From Streptomyces antibioticus (GTDB lineage: Bacteria > Actinomycetota > Actinomycetes > Streptomycetales > Streptomycetaceae): 64,000 bases of DNA. The stretch lies in assembly GCF_001514065.1 (NCBI RefSeq), contig NZ_KQ948423.1:767717-831716 (forward strand), given 5' to 3'. Below are positions 1-8,474 of this stretch, one piece after another. The notes beneath the pieces were generated by a model that had not been told where the DNA came from, searched no databases, and saw nothing but the letters and a program-made list of their open reading frames with translations. A program made the position numbers and the translations under genes. Position 1 is the stretch's first letter. Every line of letters begins with the position of its first letter.

Positions 1-61
1 CGCGGAGGGGGAGGGTGTGGCGGGGCTGGTAGCCGGAGGCGGTTTCGGTGACAGTGGTCAT
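1..61 (-). CDS. ABC transporter permease, N-terminal fragment (runs off the window)
   Basis: Only the first 20 codons are present (MTTVTETASGYQPRHTLPLR). The ATG at 61-59 overlaps the TGA of the upstream hydrolase/ATPase gene as ATGA, so the two are translationally coupled. In this arrangement the next gene after an ABC-2 type ATPase is normally its membrane permease, which is the basis for the call. The visible residues are a polar cytoplasmic start and do not identify the family themselves. Confidence 0.55.
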   Translation of the reverse strand, partial: MTTVTETASGYQPRHTLPLR

Positions 62-2781
62 GCTGAGCCTCCGATCAGGGTGAGGAAGGCGTCTTCCAGG
101 CGGCGGTGGGGGCCTATTGAGGCGACCGGTACCTCTAGACGGACCAGGTCTACGAGGAGGGCGGCGGCGTGGGTGCGCTCCGTGAGTGCCGGGTCGGGCT
201 GTGGTGCGTCTGCGGGTTCGTGGGGGCTGGTCGCGCAGTTCCCCGCGCCCCTGAGGGGCGTTGCCGACAGGCGTACCAGGAGGCCGCCGTCTGTTCTTGT
301 TGCCGACTCGACCTGCGGCAGAGTCGCCACCTTCTCCACCAGGGGATCGTCGATGTCTGCCGCCAAGCCCACCAGCAGCGTGTCTCCCGCGCCGATGATC
401 TCTGCCACCGGGCCCGCCTGGACCAGCTGTCCCCGGTCCATCACCACCAGGTGGGTGCAGGTCTGTTCGACCTCTGCCAGGAGGTGGCTGGAGACTATGA
501 CCGTGCGTCCGGCGGCCGCGTAGCGGATCATCACCTCGCGCATCTCGCGGATCTGGGGCGGGTCGAGTCCGTTGGTCGGTTCATCGAGGATCAGGAGGTC
601 CGGGAGGCCGAGCATGGCCTGGGCGATGGCCAGGCGCTGGCGCATGCCCTGGGAGTAGGTGCGGACCGCGCGGGCCAGCGCGTCGCCGAGGCCGGCGATC
701 TCCAACGCCTCGTCCAGATGGGCGTCCTCGGGCGGGCGGCCGGTCGCCGCCCAGTACAGCTCCAGGTTCTCCCGGCCGGAAAGGTGCGGCAGGAAGCCCG
801 CGCCCTCGACGAAGGCGCCGACCCGGGAGAGGACCGGGGCGCCGGGGCGGATGGCGTGGCCGAAGACGCGGATCTCGCCGCCGTCCGGCTTGATCAGGCC
901 CATCAGCATGCGGAGCGATGTGGTCTTGCCGGCGCCGTTCGGGCCGAGGAGGCCCAGTACCTGGCCCTTCTCGACACGGAAGGAGAGGTCGCGGACGCTG
1001 TAGCGGTCGCTGCCCGGGTACTTCTTGCTCAAGTCCGTGATCTGGAGCGGGACTTCGGCCAGCTCCGGGTCCGGGGCGGGCATCGCGGTGCGGCGCCGGG
1101 CCGTGAGGAGGAGGGTGAGGGCGACGAGCGCGCCCGCGAGCGGCAGCCACCAGACCCACGAGGGCAGCGGGGCGGCGGCGGTCTCCACACCGGGGGCGGT
1201 CGGGACCGTCAGGTCGCCCTTCAGGGAGACCGTGTACGTCGCCGGGGCCGCCGGGGAGGCGTAGCCGAGGTCCGTGGAGGCGAGGACCAGGCGGAGCCGG
1301 TGACCGTTCTCGATCTTGTGGTCGATCGCCGGGAGGGTGACGGTCACGTCTTTGCCGGACTTGGCGCCCTCGACGCGCAGGGGCGTCACCAGCTGGGAGG
1401 GCAGTACCTGTCGGGCGCCGCCGGGGCCGACGTCGTACAGCTTGGCGAAGAGCACGGCGTCGTCGGACGTGGACTGCACGTGGACCGCGGCCGTCGGGGC
1501 GCCGGTGATGCGGAGGTCGTCGGTGACCGGCGCGGACTCGAACTGGGCGTACTGGCCCGGGAAGTCCAGGGAGACGCCGACGCCGAGGGAGGAGAGCTGG
1601 GCGAGGCCGCCCGCGCTGCCGAGGCCGGGGAGGGCGGAGACGCCGGGCGGGTTGGCGCCGGCCGGGTTGATGACCCGCTGCTCCTCGCGGCCGGTCAGGG
1701 CGAACGTGCGGTCGCCGCTGTGCAGGCCGGGGTAGGTGTCGGAGCTCGCGCCCCTGAGCTGGGCGGCGCCGTCGGTGGAGTCGACGCCTCCGGTGCGGGT
1801 GACGCGGAAGGCGGGGCCGGTGTCGGCGCCGGTGTCCTTCTTGAGGTAGCGGTCGAACCAGGACTCCGTGCGGGCCTGGACGCGGCTGCCCTCCATGTCG
1901 CCGCCGTCGTGGCCGCCCGCGATCCAGTCGACGTCGACGGGGGCGCCGTTGGCCTTGATGGCCTTCGCGGCGGCGTCGGACTGGTCGAGCGTGAAGAGGG
2001 AGTCGGTCTGGCCCTGGAAGAGCAGGGTGGGGACCTTGATCCGGTCGCCGACCGCGGAAGGGGAGCGTTCGGTGAGCATCTTCTCGGCGGCGGCGTCCGG
2101 GGTGCCGGACTCCGCGACCCGGTCGTACATCGCGCAGATCTGCTTCTCGAACTTGTCGCAGCCGCCGCCCGTGTTCACGAAGATGCCGGCCCAGAGCTTC
2201 TTGAAGACGCCGTTCGGGAACAGGGCGTCCGAGAGGTTCCAGTAGGTGATCGCGGGGGCGATGGCGTCGACGCGGGCGTCGTGGCCCGCGGTGAGGAGGG
2301 CGATGGCTCCGCCGTAGGAGGCGCCCGCCATGCCCACGCGGGGGTCGCCCTTCTTGTCGAGCTGGACCTGGGGCTGCCGCGCCAGCCAGTCGATGAGCTT
2401 CGAGACGTCGGCGACCTCGGCCTCGGGGTCGTTGAGGCCCACCTTGCCCGTCGACCTGCCGAAGCCTCTCGCCGACCAGGTGAGGACCGCGTAGCCGTCC
2501 CGGGCGAGGTCCTCGGCCTGTTGGCGTACGTCGTCCTTGGAGCCGCCGAAGCCGTGGCCCAGCAGGACGGCCGGGCGACGCCCCGAGCCCCCCGAGACGA
2601 AGTACGAGGTGTCTATGCGGACGCCGTTCACCGCCATGACCTGGTCGGTGGCACGCACCGGGGACGGGTCGTCGTCGGCGACCGCCGTCCAGGTACCGGC
2701 CCCCGCGAGCACGACGACGGCAGCCCCGGCGGCCAGCAGTCGCCGGGGCCGCCGCAGCAGCCCTCGCAGTCGAAGATCCAT
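58..2781 (-). CDS. Fusion of extracellular alpha/beta hydrolase (CocE/X-Pro peptidase-like) and ABC transporter ATPase
   Basis: 907 residues. Residues about 10-35 are a signal-anchor. Residues about 60-320 are an alpha/beta hydrolase with the nucleophile elbow GASYGG near residue 153, an acid in FQGQTDSLF and the histidine in GGHDGG. A beta-rich CocE/NonD-like region follows to about 530. A second membrane segment (about 540-562) leads into a complete ABC ATPase with Walker A GPNGAGKTT near 610, signature SQGMRQRL near 708 and Walker B LLILDEPTNGLDP near 727. This topology puts the hydrolase outside and the ATPase inside. Near the C-terminus (about residues 840-857) there is an insertion encoded by a dispersed 50-bp repeat, in frame. 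The partner permease starts with an ATGA overlap. The substrate is unknown; peptide processing coupled to transport is inference. Confidence 0.85.
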   Translation of the reverse strand: MDLRLRGLLRRPRRLLAAGAAVVVLAGAGTWTAVADDDPSPVRATDQVMAVNGVRIDTSYFVSGGSGRRPAVLLGHGFGGSKDDVRQQAEDLARDGYAVLTWSARGFGRSTGKVGLNDPEAEVADVSKLIDWLARQPQVQLDKKGDPRVGMAGASYGGAIALLTAGHDARVDAIAPAITYWNLSDALFPNGVFKKLWAGIFVNTGGGCDKFEKQICAMYDRVAESGTPDAAAEKMLTERSPSAVGDRIKVPTLLFQGQTDSLFTLDQSDAAAKAIKANGAPVDVDWIAGGHDGGDMEGSRVQARTESWFDRYLKKDTGADTGPAFRVTRTGGVDSTDGAAQLRGASSDTYPGLHSGDRTFALTGREEQRVINPAGANPPGVSALPGLGSAGGLAQLSSLGVGVSLDFPGQYAQFESAPVTDDLRITGAPTAAVHVQSTSDDAVLFAKLYDVGPGGARQVLPSQLVTPLRVEGAKSGKDVTVTLPAIDHKIENGHRLRLVLASTDLGYASPAAPATYTVSLKGDLTVPTAPGVETAAAPLPSWVWWLPLAGALVALTLLLTARRRTAMPAPDPELAEVPLQITDLSKKYPGSDRYSVRDLSFRVEKGQVLGLLGPNGAGKTTSLRMLMGLIKPDGGEIRVFGHAIRPGAPVLSRVGAFVEGAGFLPHLSGRENLELYWAATGRPPEDAHLDEALEIAGLGDALARAVRTYSQGMRQRLAIAQAMLGLPDLLILDEPTNGLDPPQIREMREVMIRYAAAGRTVIVSSHLLAEVEQTCTHLVVMDRGQLVQAGPVAEIIGAGDTLLVGLAADIDDPLVEKVATLPQVESATRTDGGLLVRLSATPLRGAGNCATSPHEPADAPQPDPALTERTHAAALLVDLVRLEVPVASIGPHRRLEDAFLTLIGGSA
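211..264. repeat. Dispersed palindromic repeat, copy A (inside a coding region)
   Basis: About 50 bp resembling 14150-14203. The shared core is GTCGCGCAGTTCCCCGCGCC, followed by a short hairpin CGCCCCT-GAGGGGCG. To my knowledge this family is abundant between genes in Streptomyces. Here it lies within the ATPase reading frame and is translated. Confidence 0.8.
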
Positions 2782-3005
2782 GCTTCAACGGTACGGGCTG
2801 AACCTGTCGGGGAGTTGTCGACCACAGGCCGAACCGTCCGACCTCCCAGGGGTGTACACGTGTCCTCGCGCATACCGCGGTCGAAGTACGAGGAACAGTG
2901 TTCGAGGGACCACCCGATGCATTGAAAAGCAGGGAAAGTGGGCGTGTTCGCGGCAAGCGCCGGATTCGCTTGAGGGTCAGCCCCTTTGCGAATGGAGACG
3001 CCCGC

Positions 3006-4376
3006 GTGCGTATCACCGACATCCAGCGCTGCGAGATCCGGCCCGGACGGCTCGTCGAGTGGACGCTCAGTCCGGCGACCGTGGCCGCGGCGCGGGGGCT
3101 GCCGGAGGACACCCGGCCACCGGCGTACATCCAGGAGTCGCACATCAGGACCGCCCGCACGGTCCGCGAGGACGGCCTCTTCGTCCCGACCTGGCTCGGC
3201 GCCGCCTTCGACATCCCGGGGCGGGTCAACCTAGGCGCCCTGGAGGAGGCCCTGCGCGCCTGGACGCTGCGGCACGAGACGCTGCGCAGTGGCTTCCGGA
3301 CGGACGGGGAGGCGCTGCGGCGGTTCACACTGGACGCCCGGGACGTGTCCCTGCACCGGGAGGACGCCGGGGAGTTCACGGACGCGACCGCTCTGGTCCG
3401 GCACCTCCAGGACCGCTTCGACGTCACCGCGGACGCGCTGCGCTGGCCGAACCTGATGTACGCGGCGGTCGTGCGGGACGACTCGACGAGCGTGTACATG
3501 GCGTTCGACCACAGCAACGTCGACGCGTACTCGATCTACCGGATCCCCTCGGAGATCCACGAGCTGTACGCGGGCCGCGGCACGGCCGACGAGGCGCCGG
3601 TGAGCAGCTACATCGACTTCTGCCGGATCGAGCGGGCCGACGCGGACCGGATCGACGAGGACCACGAGGCCGTCGCGCGCTGGCGGGAGTTCATCGGGCG
3701 GTGCGACGGGACGCTGCCGACGTTCCCCCTGGACCTGGGGGTGGAGCCGGGTGGTCCGCTGCCCGAGCAGAAGATGATGTGCGAGATGCTCGTGGGTCCG
3801 CAGGAGGCGGCCGCCTTCGAGGCGTACTGCCGGCCGTACGGCGGGAGCCTGGTCGGGGTGCTCGCGGCCACCGCGCTGATCGCCGGGGAGATCGGGGGCG
3901 CCTCCGTGTACCGGACGGTGGTGCCGTTCCACACCCGGGTGAAGTCCCAGTGGTCCGACTCGGTGGGCTGGTACGTCGGCGGGGCACCGATCGAGGTGCC
4001 GGTGCCCGCGGACTTCCGCAGCGCGCTGCCCGCCGTCCGCGCGCAGTTGCAGGCCGCCCGGCCGCTGTCCCGGATGCCGCTGGCCCGGATGCTGCGCCTG
4101 CTGGGCACCGACTTCCGGCCCACCTCGCCCGACCTGTACTCCATCGTGTCCTTCACCGACGCGCGCGCCCTGCCGGGGGCCGAGCGGTGGGACGCGCTGT
4201 CGGCGTACGGGCTGATCCGGGTGTCGTACGGGGACCAGGTGTGCGTGTGGCTGAACCGGCTGCCGGACGGGGTGTGGTTCGCCTGCCGGTACCCGGACAC
4301 GGACGTCGCCCACAAGAACATGCGGTTGTACGTGGAGAGGCTGCGGGCGTTGGTGGTGGCGACGGACAGGCCCTAG
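3006..4376 (+). CDS. Stand-alone condensation-domain (NRPS C-domain superfamily) protein
   Basis: 456 residues from GTG 3006, chosen because GGAGA sits 7 nt upstream; an upstream ATG at 2898 lacks a good site. The fold is a two-lobe acyl-CoA-dependent acyltransferase/condensation type. The active-site motif HHxxxDG is present as DHSNVDA around residue 169, so the catalytic His is kept while the first His is Asp and the final Gly is Ala. A second-lobe segment VGWYVGGAPIEVPV corresponds to the latch/floor region. There is no adenylation or carrier domain and no NRPS neighbour, so it probably acylates or esterifies in trans. It converges on the permease gene, and the two stop codons overlap inside a 12-bp tandem duplication. 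Confidence 0.75.
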   Translation: MRITDIQRCEIRPGRLVEWTLSPATVAAARGLPEDTRPPAYIQESHIRTARTVREDGLFVPTWLGAAFDIPGRVNLGALEEALRAWTLRHETLRSGFRTDGEALRRFTLDARDVSLHREDAGEFTDATALVRHLQDRFDVTADALRWPNLMYAAVVRDDSTSVYMAFDHSNVDAYSIYRIPSEIHELYAGRGTADEAPVSSYIDFCRIERADADRIDEDHEAVARWREFIGRCDGTLPTFPLDLGVEPGGPLPEQKMMCEMLVGPQEAAAFEAYCRPYGGSLVGVLAATALIAGEIGGASVYRTVVPFHTRVKSQWSDSVGWYVGGAPIEVPVPADFRSALPAVRAQLQAARPLSRMPLARMLRLLGTDFRPTSPDLYSIVSFTDARALPGAERWDALSAYGLIRVSYGDQVCVWLNRLPDGVWFACRYPDTDVAHKNMRLYVERLRALVVATDRP

Positions 4377-4387
4377 GACAGGCCCTG
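4364..4387. repeat. 12-bp tandem duplication spanning both convergent stop codons
   Basis: GGACAGGCCCT(A/G) occurs twice head to tail (4364-4375 and 4376-4387). The plus-strand TAG (4374-4376) and minus-strand TAG (4375-4373) lie at the junction. Confidence 0.9.
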
Positions 4388-5788
4388 GACGCGTTCGTCC
4401 TCGGGGATCTCCACCAGCCAGCGGGTGTCCTTGCGCGGGCGGAGGTAGAGGGCCCAGTAGAGCGTGGCCGCCGCCGTGATGCCGCCCGTCCACAGGAGGT
4501 ACTGGGTCTCCTGCTCGCTGAGGATGTAGGCCAGGACCCCGATCAGCAGGACCGGCATCGCCGGCCACAGGGGCATCCGCCAGGCCGGGGTGTGCCGGTG
4601 GGCGCCCCTGCGGGCCAGGAGGGCGGCCACCGCGACCAGGAGGTACATGCCGGTCACCGAGACGCCGGTCACGCCGTACAGGGTGTCCAGGTTGACGAAG
4701 CAGAGGGCGGCGCCGGGGATGCCGACGGCGAGGGTGGCGACCCAGGGGGAGCCGAAGCGGCCGAGCCGGGAGAAGACGTTGTTGACCGGCTGGGGCCAGG
4801 CCTTGTCGCGGGCCGAGGCGAACAGGACGCGGGAGTTCTGGATGACCATGACGATGCCCGCGTTGATGATCGCGAGGGCCACGCAGAGGCTGACGAAGGT
4901 GCCGACCGCCGAGTTGGACCAGGCCGTGACCATCGCACTGATGTCGCCGCCGGTCAGCTCCGACAGGTCGCTCGCGCCCAGGGTGATCGCCACCACCGGG
5001 ACCAGGATGATCACCGAGGAGATGGCGAGGGTGGCGAGGACCGTGCGGGCGACGTTGCGGCGCGGGTTCTCCAGCTCCTCGGAGAGGTAGACGGCGGTCG
5101 AGAAGCCCTGGGTGACGAAGAGGGCGATCGCCAGGCCGGAGACGACCAGCATGGCCGTCACCGTGTCCGTGCCGCCGCTCGGCCCCGCCACCTGCATCGA
5201 CACCAGGCTGCCGGCGCCGCGCTCGGCGTGGGTGAAGCCCAGCACCGCGACGACCGCCGCCGCGATGACCTCCAGGACCAGGAAGACGCCGGTGATCCAG
5301 GCGTTGGCGCGCAGGTCGAGGAGGCCGGCGAGGGTGGCCAGGAGCATCACGCCGGCGCCCGCGAGGGACGGGTCCAGGTGGATCACGGGGGCCAGGTAGT
5401 CCGCCGTGCCCATCGCGATCACCGGCGGCACGATCATCACGACCAGGAGGGACAGCACGAAGACGAGCCAGCCCGCCAGCCGGCCCGCCATCGTCGAGAC
5501 CATCGCGTACTCGCCGCCCGCGCTCGGGATGAGGGTGCCGAGCTCGGAGTAACAGAACGCGACGGCGATACAGAGGAGGGAGCCGATCGCGATCGTGAGG
5601 GCGGTCGCGGTGCCGAGGGAGCCGAAGAGGTCGGGGACGACCACGAAGAGTGTGGAGGCGGGGGTCACGCAGGAGAGCGTGAGGAGGGTGCCGCCGACGA
5701 CCCCGATGGAACGCTTGAGCTTCCGGGTGCCGGCCGCCGGCGCCTCGGGGAGGGCGGCGGTGTCGACAGGGCGGAGCGTGTCGGTCAT
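4373..5788 (-). CDS. APC-family amino acid permease
   Basis: 471 residues with about 12 hydrophobic segments. The N-terminal GVVGGTLLTLSCVTPASTLF and the later SAGGEYAMVS are typical of the APC superfamily (glycine-rich TM1 and the conserved loop after TM2). It probably imports or exchanges amino acids or polyamines by proton symport. The start MTDTLRP at 5788 is preferred; an in-frame ATG 24 codons upstream exists but has a poor leader. A perfect 15-bp palindrome lies about 85-100 bp upstream of the start and could be its operator. The substrate cannot be told from sequence. Confidence 0.85.
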   Translation of the reverse strand: MTDTLRPVDTAALPEAPAAGTRKLKRSIGVVGGTLLTLSCVTPASTLFVVVPDLFGSLGTATALTIAIGSLLCIAVAFCYSELGTLIPSAGGEYAMVSTMAGRLAGWLVFVLSLLVVMIVPPVIAMGTADYLAPVIHLDPSLAGAGVMLLATLAGLLDLRANAWITGVFLVLEVIAAAVVAVLGFTHAERGAGSLVSMQVAGPSGGTDTVTAMLVVSGLAIALFVTQGFSTAVYLSEELENPRRNVARTVLATLAISSVIILVPVVAITLGASDLSELTGGDISAMVTAWSNSAVGTFVSLCVALAIINAGIVMVIQNSRVLFASARDKAWPQPVNNVFSRLGRFGSPWVATLAVGIPGAALCFVNLDTLYGVTGVSVTGMYLLVAVAALLARRGAHRHTPAWRMPLWPAMPVLLIGVLAYILSEQETQYLLWTGGITAAATLYWALYLRPRKDTRWLVEIPEDERVQGLS

Positions 5789-5871
5789 TCGGCGGTTCCC
5801 ATCGACATCGGCGTGCAGTGGATTGCGCTGCATCGAACCCCGACGAAACCAGCACGTCAATAGGCGTTTGC

Positions 5872-5886
5872 CTACGGAATCCGTAG
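5872..5886. promoter_or_regulatory. Perfect 15-bp palindrome, candidate operator for the amino acid permease
   Basis: CTACGGAATCCGTAG, with perfect 7-bp arms around one central base. It lies in the 287-bp divergent region between the permease (minus) and the lipoprotein (plus), where a GntR/Lrp/TetR-class repressor could act. No regulator gene is adjacent. Confidence 0.5.
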
Positions 5887-6075
5887 ATCGAAGCCGCCAT
5901 GACTCGTCTTTACGTCAATTCGAGTCAGGTAATTCCGCATCTTGCAGCCGTACGAGAATCGCAGCCCGGGCGTCAAAAAAACGTGAGGGTGTCCGGAATC
6001 CGAACAGGTCAGTGGCTCCCGCTAGCATCACCCGTCACAGTGGACGCACAGAGTTGCGACATGGGGTGGGGGCAG

Positions 6076-6906
6076 ATGAAGGTCACGTACACGGCCGCGT
6101 GGGTGGGGTTCACCGCGGCGGCGCTGCTGACGACGTCGGCGTGCGGCGCGGACTCCGTCAGGCAAGCGGCCGACGCCGTCGACAAGACCGACGCGATCAT
6201 GGCGGCGCTCAGCCGTGCCACCGACCGGACCGAGAAGCTCGGGTCGGCAGAGGTGAAGATGACGACCGACCTGGGCACGGGCACGCCGATCGCCATGGAC
6301 GGCACCTATTCGTGGGGCGACGGCCTGGCCTACGACGTCGAGATGGACACCGCCGCCTCCCAGATGCAGTCGGTCCAGGACGACCCGACGATCCGGGCCC
6401 TGCTCGTCGACGGCGTCTACTACTACGACGTCGACCCGCAGGTTTCGGGGCCGCTCAAGGGCAAGGAGTGGATGTCCGTCGACGCCTCCGCCCTGGTCGG
6501 GGAGAGCGGTATGGCGTCGTTGAGCAACGGTGGGGCCTCCAACCCAACGCAGTCCCTGAAGAGCCTCAGATACGCGAAGGACGTCGAGGACCTCGGCACG
6601 GAGAGCGTGAACGGGCAGCAGGCGACCCATTACCGGGCCGTGATCGACGCCTCGCGCATGGGCGTGCTCCAGAACGCCAACAAAGAGGGCTCGCTGCTGA
6701 ACGACATGACCGGCAGCGTCAGCTCCGTCACCATGGATGTGTGGCTGGGCGAGAAGGATCTGCCCGTCCGGCTGAAGCAGGACATGGGCAGGATGAAGGT
6801 CACCATGGACTTCAACGAGTTCGGGGCCACGGCCGCGATCAAGGCCCCGCCTGCCGCGCAGACCGCCGACATGACCCAGCTGCTCAAGGACAGTCAGCAG
6901 TCGTAG
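6076..6906 (+). CDS. Secreted lipoprotein (LppX/LprAFG-like)
   Basis: 276 residues. A short hydrophobic signal ends in the lipobox LTTSAC, so the mature protein would be anchored by a lipidated Cys. The rest is soluble, beta-rich and contains YDVEMDT and VTMDVWLGEKDLPVRLKQ patterns typical of LolA/LppX-like folds, which in actinobacteria carry lipids. The start at 6076 follows a G-rich ribosome site; an alternative ATG at 6061 would add five residues. A plausible -10 (TAGCAT) is at 6023-6028. It converges on mmsA across a strong terminator. Confidence 0.75.
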   Translation: MKVTYTAAWVGFTAAALLTTSACGADSVRQAADAVDKTDAIMAALSRATDRTEKLGSAEVKMTTDLGTGTPIAMDGTYSWGDGLAYDVEMDTAASQMQSVQDDPTIRALLVDGVYYYDVDPQVSGPLKGKEWMSVDASALVGESGMASLSNGGASNPTQSLKSLRYAKDVEDLGTESVNGQQATHYRAVIDASRMGVLQNANKEGSLLNDMTGSVSSVTMDVWLGEKDLPVRLKQDMGRMKVTMDFNEFGATAAIKAPPAAQTADMTQLLKDSQQS

Positions 6907-6913
6907 GCATGAC

Positions 6914-6949
6914 GGAGCCCGGGCACCTGCCTTCGGGTGCCCGGGCTCC
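6914..6949. terminator. Bidirectional terminator between the lipoprotein gene and mmsA
   Basis: The perfect 14-bp stem GGAGCCCGGGCACC (6914-6927) pairs with 6936-6949 across a loop of about 8 nt. It sits between convergent genes with 51 bp separating the stops. There is no T-run, which is usual for Streptomyces. Confidence 0.85.
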
Positions 6950-6957
6950 GACGTCAC

Positions 6958-8460
6958 TCAGTGGTTGCGCGGGAAGCCCAGGTCCACGCCCGACGGGCCG
7001 TCGGCCGGGTCCGGCCAACGGGTCGTGATGACCTTGCCGCGGGTGTAGAAGTGGGTGCCGTCGTTGCCGTAGATGTGGTGGTCGCCGAAGAGCGAGTCCT
7101 TCCAGCCGCCGAAGCTGTGGTAGCCCACGGGGACCGGGATCGGGACGTTCACGCCGACCATGCCGGCCTCGACCTCCAGCTGGAAGCGGCGGGCGGCGCC
7201 GCCGTCCCGGGTGAAGATCGCGGTGCCGTTGCCGAACGGCGAGGCGTTGATGAGCGCGATGCCCTCGTCGTAGGTGTCGACGCGCAGGACGGTCAGGACG
7301 GGGCCGAAGATCTCGTCCTGGTAGGCCTTCGCCGTGGTCGGCACCTTGTCGAGGAGTGAGATGCCGATCCAGTGGCCGTCCTCGTAGCCCTCGACCGTGT
7401 AGCCGGTGCCGTCGAGGACGACCTCGGCGCCCTCGGCCGCGGCGCCGGTGACGTAGGACGCCACCTTGTCGCGGTGGACCTTGGTGATGAGCGGGCCCAT
7501 CTCGGAGGTCGGGTCGTTGCCGGGGCCGATCTTGATCTTCTCGGCGCGCTCGCGGATCTTGTCCACCAGCTCGTCGCCGATCGAGCCGACCGCCACGACC
7601 GCGGAGATCGCCATGCAGCGCTCGCCCGCGGAGCCGTAGGCGGCGCTCACGGCCGCGTCCGCCGCCGCGTCCAGGTCGGCGTCCGGGAGGACCAGCATGT
7701 GGTTCTTGGCGCCGCCGAGCGCCTGGACGCGCTTGCCGTTCGCCGAGGCCGTGGTGTGGATGTAGCGGGCGATCGGGGTCGAGCCGACGAAGGAGACGGC
7801 CTTGACGTCCGGGTGCTCCAGGAGACGGTCGACGGCCACCTTGTCGCCGTGGACGACGTTGAAGACGCCGTCCGGGAGACCGGCTTCCGCCAGCAGCTCG
7901 GCGATCTTGAGGGAGGCCGACGGGTCCTTCTCGGACGGCTTCAGCACGAAGGTGTTGCCGGTCGCGATGGCGAGCGGGAACATCCACATCGGGACCATCG
8001 CCGGGAAGTTGAACGGCGTGATGCCGGCGACGACACCGAGCGGCTGGCGGATCGCGGCCACGTCGACGCGGCTGGCGACCTGCGTCGACAGCTCGCCCTT
8101 CAGCTGCACGTTGATGCCGCAGGCGAGGTCCACGATCTCCAGACCGCGGGCCACCTCACCGAGGGCGTCGGAGTGCACCTTGCCGTGCTCGGCGGTGATC
8201 AGCTCGGCGATCGCGTCGCGGTTGGCGTCCAGCAGCGCACGGAACTTGAAGAGGATCTCCGTGCGCTTGGCCAGCGAGGACTGGCCCCAGGACACGAAGG
8301 CGTCCTTGGCGGCCTGGACCGCGGCGTCGACCTCGTCGACCGACGCGAACGCGACCTTCGTGGTGACCGCGCCGGTCGCCGGGTCGGTGACCGGCCCGTA
8401 GTTGCCCGACGCGCCTTCGACGGTCTTGCCGCCGATCCAGTGGTTGACGATCTTCGTCAT
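6958..8460 (-). CDS. mmsA: Methylmalonate-semialdehyde dehydrogenase (CoA-acylating)
   Basis: 500 residues, the usual length. It is an ALDH-superfamily enzyme converting malonate or methylmalonate semialdehyde plus CoA and NAD to acetyl- or propionyl-CoA. The catalytic Cys is in GSAGERCMAISAV; the cofactor loop is FVGSTPIARYI; the semialdehyde-specific ITPFNFPAMVPMWMFP is present. It is the last gene of the inositol operon, consistent with the IolA step that consumes malonate semialdehyde from the aldolase. The start is fixed by AAGGAG upstream of MTKIVNHW, 14 bp after the iolD stop. Confidence 0.93.
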   Translation of the reverse strand: MTKIVNHWIGGKTVEGASGNYGPVTDPATGAVTTKVAFASVDEVDAAVQAAKDAFVSWGQSSLAKRTEILFKFRALLDANRDAIAELITAEHGKVHSDALGEVARGLEIVDLACGINVQLKGELSTQVASRVDVAAIRQPLGVVAGITPFNFPAMVPMWMFPLAIATGNTFVLKPSEKDPSASLKIAELLAEAGLPDGVFNVVHGDKVAVDRLLEHPDVKAVSFVGSTPIARYIHTTASANGKRVQALGGAKNHMLVLPDADLDAAADAAVSAAYGSAGERCMAISAVVAVGSIGDELVDKIRERAEKIKIGPGNDPTSEMGPLITKVHRDKVASYVTGAAAEGAEVVLDGTGYTVEGYEDGHWIGISLLDKVPTTAKAYQDEIFGPVLTVLRVDTYDEGIALINASPFGNGTAIFTRDGGAARRFQLEVEAGMVGVNVPIPVPVGYHSFGGWKDSLFGDHHIYGNDGTHFYTRGKVITTRWPDPADGPSGVDLGFPRNH

Positions 8461-8474
8461 GCCCAGTTGCTCCT

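Noticed and set aside
169..2925. A 918-codon plus-strand frame opposite the hydrolase/ATPase gene
   Set aside because: Antisense shadow of a clearly coding gene; low-complexity Arg/Gly/Glu/Asp translation and no ribosome site.
2898..3005. An upstream ATG extension of the condensation protein
   Set aside because: The extra 36 residues are basic and unlike the family, and GTG 3006 has a good ribosome site.
581..3517. A 978-codon minus-strand frame overlapping two real genes in another phase
   Set aside because: Arg/Pro-rich translation with no domain; it overlaps the hydrolase/ATPase gene and the condensation gene, both of which have intact motifs.
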